From Paralvinella palmiformis (Eukaryota; Annelida; Polychaeta; Terebellida; Alvinellidae), in assembly GCA_025642065.1 (NCBI GenBank), contig JAODUP010000848.1:1-64000 (forward strand): a stretch of 64,000 nucleotides of DNA, written 5' to 3'. Of the stretch, positions 9,246-22,794 are shown piece after piece. Every line of letters starts with the position of its first letter. Position 1 is the first letter of the stretch. Made by a program: the position numbers and the translations under genes. The notes beneath the pieces are model-generated. The model made no database searches. It saw nothing but the letters and a program-made list of their open reading frames with translations, and had not been told where the DNA came from.

Positions 9246-12200
9246 CGATTTACCCGTATCCGTTGTTTAATAATTGTTTGTATTAGGGTTCAGCCAAGTC
9301 AACGGTGATTGGACCAGGTGACAGTGTGGGTCTACTGAACAACAATACTGACAATGCTGAGAGTAAAATTTCCCTGTGTATACCTAGATTTTAAACGAAT
9401 AACGCAGATTTCAATCTTGACATGAGTTCAGAGTTTTGTACGCTGGATAAGAATAACACCGAGATAAAAAAAAGTTGACATATTGAACAAGACTAACTAA
9501 ATTACTAGATAGTCGAACATGTATGAGAACTGTTCAGCTAAGGCAGAGCTCATGGCGAGTCCAGGATCTCGGTACTTTTCATAATGACTTTAAATACAGA
9601 AATGTTTCTAAATTTAATACTATCTATTTTTAAGGAGATTAGTCTTAACATTAGATTTAAAACTGAAAACCGGATGGTAATATATTATTTGGGTTATATA
9701 TGCTTGAAATCTATCAACAATTATCCAAACTCGAACTTAACTGATATCAGCGTCTTTGTTTCATAATATTTATGCAGCATGTTGTGGAGACATTGTGACT
9801 GTAAAATATGTCTTAAGGATGGTCGCTAAGCACAGGTGATTTTTAGGTCAGGTTATTCGCTTATCAATAAATACGGCTGTTGAATTGGAATTACTAGATT
9901 AACAAATATATGCTTAAGGCAGCTGGTCATCAGGATAGGTTTTGTTCGAAACCAACTACATGTATACATAACGGTAGACGGATGACGTGACGGTAACTGT
10001 TGACGTACGGAGAGCGGGAGGGCGGCTAGAAAAGGAAAAAGTGCAGGGATAAATGCTCCTACTATAACCGTTACCATCACAATACGAACGCCGTATATAT
10101 AGCAACAATATATCCCGGCTGCTGCACTCCGGAGTATTGATGTATATTATGATGAGCGCGCCACAGGTAATAGAGGTGTGTGGGTGGGTGTTTGTTGGGT
10201 GGTGAGTGGGGGGGGGCGTCGAGGCGAGTGGTGCCGCTCGGCGAAGACGTCGTGACATTAACCCCGAAAAGAGTCGTTCGCTCAGTTATTGACTTTGATG
10301 ACATCTTCAAATGGTGCGGTTCACTTCCGTTTTTCAAATAGGTTGTGTTTTTGTTCTGCGCAAATTTCTCATAATGTTAATGAAAATCTTCAGTTTTTCT
10401 TCGAAACAAAACAAAATCAATTTCCTGTTGCTATCTTCTACACGTCTCCTTCTAACAACAATCTGAGCTCAAGCTTAAATCGAGCCGGCCAGCATTCTGG
10501 AATAAGATTGTTCACATCTACTAATTTACAAAGTTCTTCATCGTTCAATGTACCATCATAATTGTTAAGTTTTCTAGATGTTTCTAATATTGAAGAGGCA
10601 AAATATCCAAGAATCGGGCTAAAATATCACAAGACATCGTCCAGAGCCGAATAATTTGCCTGCATTAACTCTAGATAATCTAAATTACTGGATCTAACAT
10701 TCCAGATATTAAGATATGGACAAAACAAATAGTTTATCTTCATGCTGAGCATCCTCCGTGTTGACTTCACGTTTGTCATTTAATCACAGATGAAAAGGTG
10801 CGACAGCTAAATGTAATATTTACCTTTAATCGAGTCTGCTATCGTTGTTCAACTTCTATTGATCGGTTGAGGTTCCGACAGAATGCCTCCTTCATCGTCG
10901 GTCATGTACCACTGGACACAACATCCGGACACAAATTACCAGCGTTCCGGATACTTTGATAACGATGTTCAGAAAGGAAGCCACTGATGTGCGACCATAA
11001 CCAGCCAGTAACCGATTCAGATTGATGGGCATCAAATTGTTGTTTTATGTAACACGTCGATATTGTTATTTAACATGACATCTATAGATGACACTTGTGA
11101 TGTCGACCATCTTTTTCTGAACTCGGCCATATTATAGTATAATCAACGATACGATAAGGCAGGAGACGAGCGGGGTACTGGAGCAGCAGTTTATTCCATA
11201 TCTATCACAATGTCTAGGAATGCATGAATCGGTATTTGTGAATATGTAAAAAAAGTATTTACTGGTTTGGGTGCATGGGTGGATTAAATAGAGCATATTG
11301 TAATCTATTTTTGTTTGAATGGGAGGTTCTTATTCAAAGATTTGGAAAAATTTCGGTTTAGAAATGTTTAAAACTCACCGGGCCTACGAGTTCAACCCGA
11401 AATAAGAAGAGGTTGTGAAAATCATTAAGAGTGTCTCTCGTCGACGACGTATAGCCAGTCAGTGTACCGTGTTAGCAATGGGGGGGAGGTCATTACACAA
11501 TGTCTAAAACAACGAGTAGGCCTGATATATGGACGATATCTGGTAATACAATCAGCCCAAATACATTGAAAGTCTCTAGCGGCACCGAAATCTACCATCA
11601 CGCATCAATCTAGAAAATATTCTCTTACCAACAACCTTTAGGGCAAAGATTCCTCCCCTCACCACACAATACTGATGCAAGCAATTTAACATCTTTCCGC
11701 AAATTTCCAAACAACAATTCGATAAATAAATAAAAATAAAGAAATAATAAGATTTTAAGTGTTTTATCAATATATTAGGGCTAACCGGCTAAAGTAAATG
11801 TAACTTCAAAACAAATTCAAAAATATTAGCTTCGTAGGTGGTTATGTCGCCTTTGAGTGACATGCGCGTGGTTTTAATATGATTTGGTAGATAATTTTGT
11901 GGGAGCAAAGTGGTGAAGGTCTAATGGAGTTCTATGTGATTGACACATCGCTGACTAACTATTGACTTTCGAGAAGATAATCTGCACTTAGTCGAACGCT
12001 GAAGATACATCGGATGTTGGATTGGTTCTCCAAGGACGCCAACCACGACTGGGATGGATAATGTGTTTATATTGAGATAATGGCACTTAATCCGACTTAT
12101 GGCGTGGAAAACATACGCCTGCACGCACATCTAGGTTCACACACACACACACACACGCACATACTCGTTTACACCTTCAACTCAATACTATGGAAAATCA

Positions 12201-12300
12201 CTGGCAACTCACTACCAAAATAAATAGTTGACAGAACGGTGTCAATCAACTTTTTCATATACCTATTTATTTCAATAATATAAAGATTTCAGTTTCAATT
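9246..12300. other. 3-kb stretch without recognised genes
   Basis: Only short ORFs without family resemblance. A somewhat GC-richer patch lies at about 9,960-10,270, with G runs near 10,209. A short CA run is at 12,139-12,156. I could not identify any element or splice-bounded exon. Confidence 0.5.
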
Positions 12301-12309
12301 ACACACTAG

Positions 12310-13130
12310 GATAAATACATTCAACTCACTACGGTGGATACATACATTCATCTCACTACATTGTACACGAACATCCAACTCACTACATTTTACACGCACA
12401 TTCAAATCACTGTGTTCAATAGAGTCAATAACCTCGCTACCTCCCCCCTCCGATGCCCCAGCTCGGTTATTAATATAGGGCGGGGATGTTTGAATCTTTC
12501 TGTGGATTTGTGCACATCCGAAAGAAGACATGGGATTACTGAAAAAGATTATTGGATTGTATCCCTCTTGCATGCTTTTATCTTTCATATTGTCATTACT
12601 TCATCGCCATGAGTATACTCATATATCTCTGTGATTGTTTAAACACCACTAACCAACTAACAATCAGCCAAAATTACATTGGCTACACATACTGAACTCA
12701 CTACATTGGATAAATACATTTAAATCACTACATTGGATAAACACATTCAACTCACTACATTGGATACACACATTCAACTCACTACATTGGATAAACACAT
12801 TCAACTCACTACATTGGATACACACATTCAACTCACTACATTGGATACACACATTCAACTCACTACATTGGATACACACATTCAACTCACTACATTGGAT
12901 ACACACATTCAACTCACTACATTGGATACACATTCAACTCACTACATTGGATACACATATTCAACTCACTACATTGGATAAACACATTCAACTCACTACA
13001 TTGGATAAACACATTCAACTCACTACATTGGATACACACATTCAACTCACTACATTGGATACACACATTCAACTCACTACATTGGATACACACATTCAAC
13101 TCACTACATTGGATGCAGACATTCACTAGA
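12310..13130. repeat. 27-bp minisatellite
   Basis: The main array, at about 12,690-13,130, has roughly 16 units of CATTCAACTCACTACATTGG plus ATACACA or ATAAACA. A degenerate outlier block lies at 12,310-12,415. Because 27 is a multiple of three, every frame gives a fake repeat protein (for example CIQCSELNV repeated); this is not a gene. Confidence 0.97.
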
Positions 13131-13139
13131 ATGTATACA

Positions 13140-14050
13140 CTTAGGACCTCTGAGGGGCCAAACTACTATAACTAAATATATTTTTTTATCTTGGCAGCTT
13201 GATATTTGTTTTGAGGTCCGGGCAAAAACAGCTCAAGTTCCTAATGTAGTTGCCATTGACGGCAATATGACAGCTAAGCTTCCTGGCTAGACAAGCTAAC
13301 CATCCATATTTTAGTGTATTACTGAAATTTAGTTTTTCAATTATGAGCTAAACAACAGCTACGGTTAACTGATACTGCCACTGGTAGGTATATAATCACC
13401 CCAGAACAGGTATCAGCTACAACTAAATTAGCTGTGGTGGGGCACCAATCAGAATAGAACCTGGTTGGTACAAATAAAATATTGTACTTGCGTATGAATG
13501 AACCTATTTCAATCATCACATTCGTGATGTTCAAGATGTATAACAGAGCAACTGATTGTTTTATTGATCTAAATGTTATGATCAAATTATTTATGCACCA
13601 TATATGTCCTGATAGAACATACATTTTATTAATATAAGCTCAACATGAAACTTCCATAAACTGTTTAATTACTTACAATTATTGGTGTGAAATACACAAC
13701 ATACATACTTGCCTCTAGGAAGCAGCTATTTATGTTACTGCTTTTAAATATACCATACATGAAATATTCCTACAGTGTGGCATCAAATTTTAAAAGCCAA
13801 ACTGTTAAAAAAAAGTAGTATATGCTGGTAGTTATCAGCCAGGAGTAAAAATATGAATTAGAAAAAGGTACTAAACTATATTTTAGAAAATGACCATCTA
13901 GGTCTATTCTGATCTTTCTGAACTTTCAAAATGGTTTTTAAACAATACAAAATACCATTCTTGCAAAGGGTCTTATTACAGTAAATAGGGAAAACCCAAC
14001 ATCTTTCTTAAAATTTAAATAAAAAAATAAGTTTACTGTAATATCAGTAA
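13140..14050. other. AT-rich stretch, nothing recognised
   Basis: A minus ORF at 13,337-13,624 has no family resemblance or splice context that I could support. Confidence 0.5.
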
Positions 14051-14056
14051 ACATAC

Positions 14057-14304
14057 CAGGTAAGTCAAATGGATTAAAGCTATATTTCTGCCATTTTTTA
14101 AATGTCTAGCAATGATATTTTTAACATGCAACTTTAGGACTGTCCATGTTCTTTTGCGAAGTTTTCTCTTGGACCACCCCCTACACTCTTCACACTCTGC
14201 TTTGTCAGGTATTTTCTGATATTTTATCTTCTTGGATAAAAGAGTCTTCACTGCCGCCCTCTCGGTTTCAGCCCAGGAATGGTGCTCTGTCTTCTTCCAC
14301 ATTT
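14057..14304 (-). CDS. Exon-like module with paired cysteines, unidentified
   Basis: Acceptor TTCCCAG precedes AAATGTGGAAG, and donor GTATGT follows ...HLTYL. The translation has the spacing W..E...V...L....I....IP.K.EC..C....L.KRTW..LK.HV.NII. A similar W/E, PxKxEC..C and RTW..K..V.N pattern occurs, as I recall, in uncharacterised repetitive proteins of fish and invertebrates, often transposon-linked. Neighbouring exons could not be joined in frame, so it may be an exon of a small gene or a mobile-element fragment. Function unknown. Confidence 0.4.
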
Positions 14305-15585
14305 CTGGGAATTAATAAAGGTAGAAATATATATGAAATACTAATGCCTTGTAAGCCTCCCAGTAATCTAGCATTCTCATATCATGAATTAATTAATTAA
14401 AGAAAGTAAATATATTTACTTGTCAACATCTTGTAAAACTGCCTGTTTATAACGTATCATTATATCATGGCCTTCCAAAATTAGATACTTTCTCTATTTG
14501 TGACAAATAACCTCTTTTTGTTCTTATTAAGGTTTTGAAATAGAGGGTTTATTGCTTGCAATAGTGATCTTTCAAGATTATTTGCATTTACATACAAATT
14601 GGTAAATAATAAGTTTTAAAATTATTGTGTATAGTTATATGCCATTTTAGAAACATTTAACTTGATATGAATTATCAACATCAGCTACAGCCAAACATCA
14701 TGTTGCCAAATGAAGGGTCATATTTTCTATTGTCTCACATAGAGCACATAACTGGGAACTGATCCAGTGCAGAGCAACATACAATGTTAAAACTTGTGAA
14801 TGTGTTTTACCACTTGGTTAGTTAGCTTATTAACTCTGTAAATTAAAGACGATTACTATTCTTCATAACATGCATTTAAAACAAGTGTCTGATCCATAAT
14901 ATCTTTATATTATAAATAACTTGACCATGATCCACACCTGAACTCACTGTCTGGGAAGTCTGGGCATGAGAAATTTCAGCCTAGGAAGTCTATGTTGTAT
15001 TGCCAATGGGTTTCTGTAATAGATAATCAACAATCAATCATACAACGATCATTTATATGGATACTACAAGAATACATAATTTATCAAGCTAAATGATCTT
15101 CAGTAAAAAAGCATTAAACAATTCTAGTCTCAAATGCAAGCATAAATAGTCTTCTGAATGAAATTTATTTAAACTGATGGAATCTTATTTCAGTTTCAAT
15201 ATATGAACACTTATCATTATGCAGCAAGCCTAAAATGGTGCACTAGAAATATACCAAAATGTTTACAAATAATTATAGGGAGTGTTGTTCTCTGTTGATT
15301 ATGTGTTTGTAAAGTTTATTTCCATTAAATTATTAATTATATTTTATTAATTAGAATGCATTCATATTATTACCAGCAGTCCACAAAATATCAGTATGTC
15401 AAGAGGTATGCCTCTTTTTTTCATCAACAATTTCACGCAGAATCTCCTGTGCTGTATACCTGTAATGACAACAGTTGTTTTTATAACAAGAGATTTATTG
15501 TCACAGTAGCATGAAATTACCAACAGAAATTAAAGTAATGTAACTTGTGAGGTTGGTCATCATGTTCAAAATTGTATCCCCTGGG
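14305..15585. other. AT-rich stretch, no supported gene
   Basis: Two short segments with plausible minus-strand acceptors (near 15,010 and 15,460) read NPLAIQHRLPRLKF and YTAQEILREIVDEKKRHTS. They do not join in frame with the 14.1-kb module, so they are left unassigned. Confidence 0.4.
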
Positions 15586-16214
15586 CAGACATGGGGTCAA
15601 TTCCATTTTGTCCATTCCAATTCCACTCAATTCCATTTGGTCAATTCCAATTCCACCTCAAATTTATCAATTCCAATTCCAAATTATTTCCGACTCTTTT
15701 TTTGCTAAATATTTTTTACAGAGTAGATACTCTGAGTACCTACTTGGAATACATATTCCAAGTAGGACTGTCATGGAAGAAATATTTCTGAATTAAAAAA
15801 TTAAATGGTAAATTAATTTGTGGATTTAATTTAATTTTGCCTGTATTAAACATTGAACAGGGGGGGTGAAATTCCTAAATAACAATATCTCTATATAGAT
15901 TACAGGCATGCTATGTGGTGATGTCACCATGTTGTGGGTAGAGCCCAAGGTATCCAAACCATTTTAATTGGTTAAATGCACATGTGTGCGGTGCCACAGT
16001 TCAGGATCAATTTGGTTCCAGTATATTGGTAACACCACATGTAAGTGTTAACATTGTAAAAATGGTATATTAATTTTTGGATTTAATTGTTTTGTAGGAA
16101 AATTCCAATTCAAAATTTCTCAATTCCAATTCCTTTTCAAAATTTCTCAATTCCAATTCATTTTTTTTTAAATAATCAATTCCAATTCCAATTCCGGAAT
16201 TGAATTGACCCATG

Positions 16215-16218
<4 letters not shown>
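15586..16218. mobile_element. 633-bp non-autonomous DNA transposon (hAT-like ends)
   Basis: The left end CAGACATGGGGTCAATTCC and the reverse complement of the right end, CAGACATGGGTCAATTC, match with one gap. Subterminal CAATTCCAATTCC words cluster inside both ends. CAG...CTG termini fit hAT elements, but no 8-bp target duplication is visible. On the right the element abuts a TA microsatellite that may have erased it. A fragment of the same family lies at about 35,155-35,229. Confidence 0.75.

Positions 16219-16272
<54 letters not shown>
16219..16272. repeat. (TA)n microsatellite
   Basis: About 54 bp of pure AT dinucleotide at the right border of the 633-bp element. Confidence 0.95.
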
Positions 16273-16274
<2 letters not shown>

Positions 16275-16504
16275 TTCTAACACAGTATTTGTGTACAAAT
16301 AAAACTACTGTGAGAAGCATAAATGTTGTTCTGTGTAATATTAAGTAATTGAAAATTTTAATCTTCTGTAGTTGATATTTTGATTTGTGATTTGAATATA
16401 GACTGTAGAGTAGAATGCTTAGCTATCGGTTAAACTAGCCGTAGGGGTTTTTGTTTGGATCTCATTTCAGTTTTTTGGGGGAATTGCTCTACCTATGATG
16501 TATT

Positions 16505-16580
16505 CTGCCCATGAGAAACTAAGGCACAGTCAAAGATGAAACAACCTTCAGATATGCCCACTCCTAGATTGAAGACGCCT
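16505..16580 (-). repeat. SINE family A fragment
   Basis: AGTCAAAGATGAAACAACC and TTCAGATATGCCCAC match the reverse-oriented copy at 32,470-32,505 almost base for base. Confidence 0.65.
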
Positions 16581-18280
16581 TAGAATTGAATAATGATACA
16601 AAATAAGTTAAATAAGTTAAATAAATGATCATTGATCTGGTAGCGGCAAAACAGGATTAGTCGACGACAGAAATACTCAATTTGTACTGTATACATTAAT
16701 AACTACATGAATCAGCTCCAAAGTTTCAACGTAATGCTATTCTTCATTTGTATTAGAAGATGATTTAGAAACACTGTGAAGTTTTTAGGATAACAAATAT
16801 TTCCAAGGCCAATCTTTAGGAAACACTTTACACATATCCGCTAAATTGTCTGATTTAAGTATTGAAAATAAATAGTTTTTCTGTCATGTGAACTATACAT
16901 TTAATCATGGTTTAATTACATACGGGTCTCGAATGATGACAGAAATTGTAAATCAGCCTCCGATAAAGTAGAGGAATAGATAATAGAGAGATAAAGTAGA
17001 GGAATAGCCGTGATGATAAACGTCGTCTTAAATCTACGAATTTATCACAAACCATATAAACTCAACATGTACGCAATCTGTTTTTAGTTCCACCTCCGTG
17101 ACTACTCATAGAGTTTAGTTTCGTCTAATAATTCTTAGGCATACAATACTCCACAAAGGGCAGTGTTATGGTATCATGCAAATGTGACGAGGTTAAGAAA
17201 AATTAAAGCTGAATTAATTATGCAGTATTAATGACCACTGCTGGCCCATTTCAACAAGAGTTACCAGTAATGAAATCACACAATTGTTACCTATGAATAT
17301 TTTAGATCTATTCATGCAGTTTATATTTTGGAAATAAATATACAAAGAAACGATAAAATCACCAAAGACAACATTTTCCCTGCAGTCATAAAAGGCCTTC
17401 TTTGGGGTTTTGAAACTTTTTTGTAAAGGATACTGGCTTTGTATACTACGGATTATAATAAATGTCTGATTGTGATCAACAAAATTATCAACCATTTTGG
17501 TATATTTACATTATCGTGCAGGGAGTAGATAGCCTGTAAATTTCCCTACTACTTTGTTATCATATCCACTGTGTGTGCGTGCGTGTGTGCATGAGTGCAT
17601 GCGCGCACCCCCACGCGTATAAATAGCGGCCATCAATACTGTAAGACAATATCTTCAAACTATATTGGTACAGACTTTGTAAAGGTTTACTTAAGACAGT
17701 TTTCGGGAGAATAAAAAATTAGACAGATTAGCTAATTACCTGTACTCTCTGTATCTGTCTGTCAGTCTGTTTGTCTCACTCAATCTCGTATCTCCCTTTC
17801 ATTAGCATGTATATGTGAACAGAAGTGAATGCGTGCGTACACGTATCATAATTATAATTACAACGCTAGTATTGGTCTTGTATTTTTATTTAAAATTCCA
17901 GTTCATTTAACTTCTTGAGATATTTACTAATAAATATAAATAAATCAAATAAATACCTATTCACGGCAAATTAAGTTATAAATAAGATTCTTGATCAAAT
18001 TCTGATCAAAACACAGGCACACACAAACAGCATACATACACTCAGAGATGGAAACAACTGAAGAACAGGTAGCATATAAATGAACATCATGCGAATATTA
18101 GTATATAAAAATAAAAAAATACATTTACAATTAAACAAGAATTTGTGCTATATTCTACAGTCAATTGGTCGTTCACCATTCACCATTCAATTCAATAATA
18201 TAGGAATTAATCAAAATAAACTATTATCGACGCGCTACCAACTAGACACATTACCAACTAGACCACAACGGCGTCATGTG
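16581..18280. other. AT-rich stretch, nothing recognised
   Basis: No exon-like or transposon-like coding. A GTGTGTGCGTGCG patch at 17,570-17,605 is the only structured piece. Confidence 0.5.
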
Positions 18281-18391
18281 TCAGCATGTGTGCGTGCGTG
18301 CGTATGTGTGCATGTGTGCGTGTGTATGTGTGCGTGTATGTGTATGTGAGTGCGTGTGTGCGTGTGTGTGTAGATGTGTGTATGCGTGTAC

Positions 18392-18428
<37 letters not shown>

Positions 18429-18480
18429 CGTGCGTGCGTATATATGCATGTGCGTGTGTGCGCGTGCGTGCGTGCGTATT
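18280..18480. repeat. GTGTGCG-type variant array with (TA)n core
   Basis: Irregular TG, TGCG and TATG words flank a TA run at about 18,394-18,424. All ORFs here on both strands are low-complexity artefacts. Confidence 0.9.
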
Positions 18481-18494
18481 TTAGGACAAGTCTT

Positions 18495-20478
18495 AAGAGG
18501 CAACTGGCACAGAGCATCAACATATCTAAATATCCTTTGAGACTTAGCTCCATAAATCTAAATATAAATACAACTATACATATATTAGCCTAAATATAAA
18601 ATGTTCCATACCTCCACATTTTAATACAGGTATGCGTATACCTATACATGTGTCTAGTCTACTCATCAGCCTGTGGGACTAGCTAATTCGCTTTTCGTTC
18701 GCGACAAATATGTCACGCCTACAGGAAAGCGGTTGCATACAGGCTACGTACAAAAAGCGGAAGCACGTAAAACATACCATTTGATACCACAGCTCGCAGT
18801 AAACAACACGTGCATGTGGTTCATTGGCCACTTACTGCATACATATGAAAACTTCTTTGACACCAAAGTGTACATTCAACAGGAATTTTCTGTGGTCCAA
18901 AAGAAACCTGTATACAAAACATTTCGACACCTCAAATGCTGACCTCAGCTTTATTCTGGATTCGAATAACTGAATAAATCCTGCCTATGTAAACCATGTA
19001 TATCGATACACGTCCGACTAGTCTGGCGTCGAAGTTCTTCTCTAACCTAAGTGCAAAGTTAAGCCATTTATAGACCCTCAGCGTGTTAACAAACATTACA
19101 ATTTGTTGACCACGTGAGACAATATAAACTGACTCAGTATGGAATCAGTGATGTGATTTAGCTAAAATAAAAACAAAGTAGAAATACTGCACAATGGATT
19201 ATTACTGGACTAGAACAAAATATCGTCTCAAACCTGAGTAAATACTGTGATTTACTCAAACATAACAACTAATGCTCATACGTTTCTGTTCATCAATAAG
19301 TGAACGTTCATTCACGCTTAATTTAGCGTCCCTAAGTACATACAGTTACGTGTGGTGGGATCTAAATTAAAGCGCCTATCCACTTGATCTATTTGACCCA
19401 TGGTCGAGAACAGCGGATTTCAGGCAGATCTCCGATACTACGAATGACACGTCGGGATTATAATAGCTATACATTCAACAATGTTCCCTGGTCCGTTTAA
19501 ACTAATTACTCATAATATGGGGAAAAGCTCTGTCCGCAGCTTAATACCCATGTATATGCCTGCCGGAGTAACAAACGACTCCAGGAGTATAAATCCATCA
19601 AGCAGTATTGTATGAATTAATAGGTCGTTTCGCCAGACCAAATAAGAGGACAACAATATAGATTCTACATTATACATAACAAAGCTAATAAACTGAAACA
19701 TGTTGTAATAACGATATAACTTTTTTACATTGGTACAAAGTCATGGAACAGATAAGATGTTCAACATGGCAATGTGCGTTTTAGGGTACATATAAAGAGG
19801 CAACAGGCACTGAGCATCAATATATCTAAACATCCTTCGAGTCCTACCTCCATATATCTAAATACAAATACAACTATACACACATTAATCTAAAAATTGA
19901 ATGCTCCATACCTCCACGTATGTAAGGGGGTGGGCGTGTTTGCATGTGTTCACTCATCAACTCACCAGCTAATTCGCTTTTCGTACGCAACAAATATGTC
20001 TATACCAGAGCGGCTACATGCAGGCTACGTACAAAAAGCGGAAGCACGTAAAAACATACCATTTGATACCACAGCTCGCAGCAAACAACACGTGCGTGTG
20101 ATTCAATGGTGACTTGCTACATACATATCGTAACTATTTTGACACCACAGTTTACATTCAACAGTAATTTTCTGTGGTCTAAAAGAAACGTGTATATAAA
20201 AAACATTTCGACACCTCAGATGCTGACCTCAGCTTTATTCTGGGTTCGAATAGCTAAATATGAACTACCCATATGAAACATATATCTCGATACACGTCCG
20301 ATTAGTCTGGCGTCAAAGTTCTTCTCTAATATATGAGAAAAGTTGGGAGTTTCATAGACCCTCAACATGTTAACAAACATTAAAGTTTTTTGACCACGTG
20401 AGACAATGTACACTAACTCAGTATGGAATCAGTGAAGTGATTTAGCTAAAATAAAAACAAAAACAAAGTAGATACAGA

Positions 20479-20480
<2 letters not shown>
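18495..20480. repeat. Tandem pair of a 1,300-bp repeat
   Basis: AAGAGGCAACTGGCAC at 18,495 recurs as AAGAGGCAACAGGCAC at 19,795, an exact 1,300-bp offset. The homology continues through AGCTAATTCGCTTTTCGT, AAAAAGCGGAAGCACGTAAA, GACACCTCA, CTCAGCTTTATTCTGG and GATTTAGCTAAAATAAAAAC. The second copy stops at a TA array at 20,483. A third, dispersed relative lies at 6,330-7,190. No protein coding or clear inverted ends are seen, so the class is unknown. Confidence 0.9.

Positions 20481-20482
<2 letters not shown>

Positions 20483-20553
<71 letters not shown>
20483..20553. repeat. (TA)n microsatellite
   Basis: About 70 bp of TA; it truncates the second 1,300-bp repeat copy. Confidence 0.95.
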
Positions 20554-20555
<2 letters not shown>

Positions 20556-20559
20556 TGAG

Positions 20560-22790
20560 ACTTATATATTTTCTAAAATGCCTGCTATTTATAAAAGTTT
20601 TAAATATTTGGTGTCGTCAACTACAAGGTTGCCTAAAGCTAAGATTAGAGTATGAACTTGAAAAGTCTATATCTGTTTTGAGAAGACACATTCTCTAAGT
20701 TACTTTCACCGATAAATAACGATGGTCTCTTTTGAATGACATTATTATTATAAACCTTAAGCTACATCTATCTAATCTGTATTAAATTTTAAAATTTAAT
20801 TCGAATGTTCAGAGGGTGGAAGCTAAAAAATATAAAAGCTTCCCTGGGTTTTCCTTGCGCTAATCACGATAACTGTGATGGCGCCAAATTAACTGTTCCA
20901 CAACCTGATAAATATTTATGAACAATTCGATTCTTTTTCTCCGGAATTGCCAAATAATTCAACTAATGAATTCCATTTATAATGGATAAACTTTCATCTC
21001 TGGATCGGCCATGTCAATTACAGATCGTGACATTTACTACTATTTATAATTATCCAGCTAAACAATATCATAGTTCAACTATTGCAGTTGCACTTTATAT
21101 AATTATTACGGCTTCATTTACCATCATTATTATCTTAGTTGTGGTCCGTAGGTACTAAATAACCTTATTATTAAAAGTAAAACATTTATATGAATACATA
21201 AATACTAAATTTAGTTTCTACTCGATCTTGATTTCGAAACATATATGTCCAGTTAGTATAACCATCATAACGTTTCGGTCTATGGCACCATTAATTTCAA
21301 GCATGCAATGCCGGCATTTACGTAATGACGAACCTTACTTGTGGCTTCCACCTAATATTTACATGAGAAACCAGCATGGTAATAACGATGTAGCAAAGTC
21401 TTTGAAGCAATGTGGTTCACCGTAGCCTTCCTCTATATTGCAACTAGCTAATAACCAATCTGATGTGGGTAACTAATAGTTTGTTATATCCGTCAATTCG
21501 CTATATGCTTCAATATATTACCGAAATGAGTTATTTTTCGTAGTTGACTACTTCAAATGAGGAGATACACGTTATCCATAATTTATTGTTTCACCACGAG
21601 GACCTAAAATAATTAGACTAGAGGGCAAATTCGGTGAAGAAAACCTTCCCAATTGCCTCGTTGGAAGAAGAACTCATCCTACTATGAACGACTACTATGC
21701 TGATTACTATAATAACAAAAAATTAAGTCGAAAATATAATCATTGACAAAAGATTTAAAGAAATAAAATAATAAGCAGAATGTGACTGCATTTTCTTCCG
21801 CTTGATACTGCCACCTAATTGAACAGAGAAAAGAACTAAAGAAAGGGACAATCTACTACCGTTTTCTATAGTACATAACCAGTACTAGATTATTATTCAT
21901 CAAACATATTATATGCAATAACCTCTTTCACTTTGAATCAATTTTGTTGGGTCTTGTTCCATTTAATATAATTTAGTCAATTTCATATATTTTGGTCTGG
22001 CGAGATTTTTTCACTTGTGAATTTGTGGGATAGCTATTCTGTATTTTAATAGATAGAATATTTGCTGATAAGATTAAATATATTTGCGTCGGTCTTTTTA
22101 AAGCAGTAAATATTAGTACTAAATTTGCCGACAATAAAAATGTGAAAACATAATGATCATAACATTGACATTGAACTTGACATAACATATATTGAAATAT
22201 CGATTATTGATGTGGTAAGACATCGGAGTATGGCATCTGATTCAAATAGAATTCAAATTATCGATGTTTGAATGTAAAATATAAAAAATTATATATTTGA
22301 TATCTTATTGTTGACATGATTGTGCCAAAAGCGACCACCTATTTTCATTTGTAATTAGATTATATATAATTGTCCCATCATTCATATAGCATCAAAAAGA
22401 AAGCCAGTTTCATTTCTACTTCCTCTCCTATAGTGATTTGCTTAATAATTAGTTTAGATAATAGAAAACAGAAGAGAGTAAGTCAACAGTTTGTTAATGT
22501 CAGCGTATAGTTTCTACTTGCTAATGATATGTATGACGTATACATTGGTATGAAAACATGTATATAAATATGTAGGATTATTCATCTTTCTTCCAAAGGG
22601 AAATAATATAATCGTTGTTGTTACATATGTTATGTTTATGTCAATTAAAGAATTTATTATCAAATAAAAAAACAGTCAAAACCTCACACGGTTGGTCCAC
22701 ATTTCGTTCATAATCGGATTAGGCAGCATCTCTTTCTCTAATTCTAACTGTTCAATATCATAATGAAGTGAAATTTATTTTATGGACTAA
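20560..22790. other. AT-rich stretch with one SINE tail fragment
   Basis: At about 21,628-21,690 GAAAACCTTCCCAATTGCCT and AAGAACTCATCCTACTAT resemble the SINE body at 25,995-26,050. The remainder shows nothing recognisable. Confidence 0.5.
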
Positions 22791-22794
22791 CCCC

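Noticed and set aside
12664..13129. Repeat proteins CIQCSELNV or THIQLTTLD on both strands
   Set aside because: Translation of a 27-bp minisatellite; period divisible by three explains the open frames.
12690..13130. CRISPR array
   Set aside because: Units are contiguous without unique spacers and the genome is eukaryotic.
14925..15010. Upstream exon for the 14.1-kb module
   Set aside because: Its phase does not join the module's open frame.
18258..18593. Cys/Val-rich ORFs on both strands
   Set aside because: Read-through of GTGTGCG and TA repeats.
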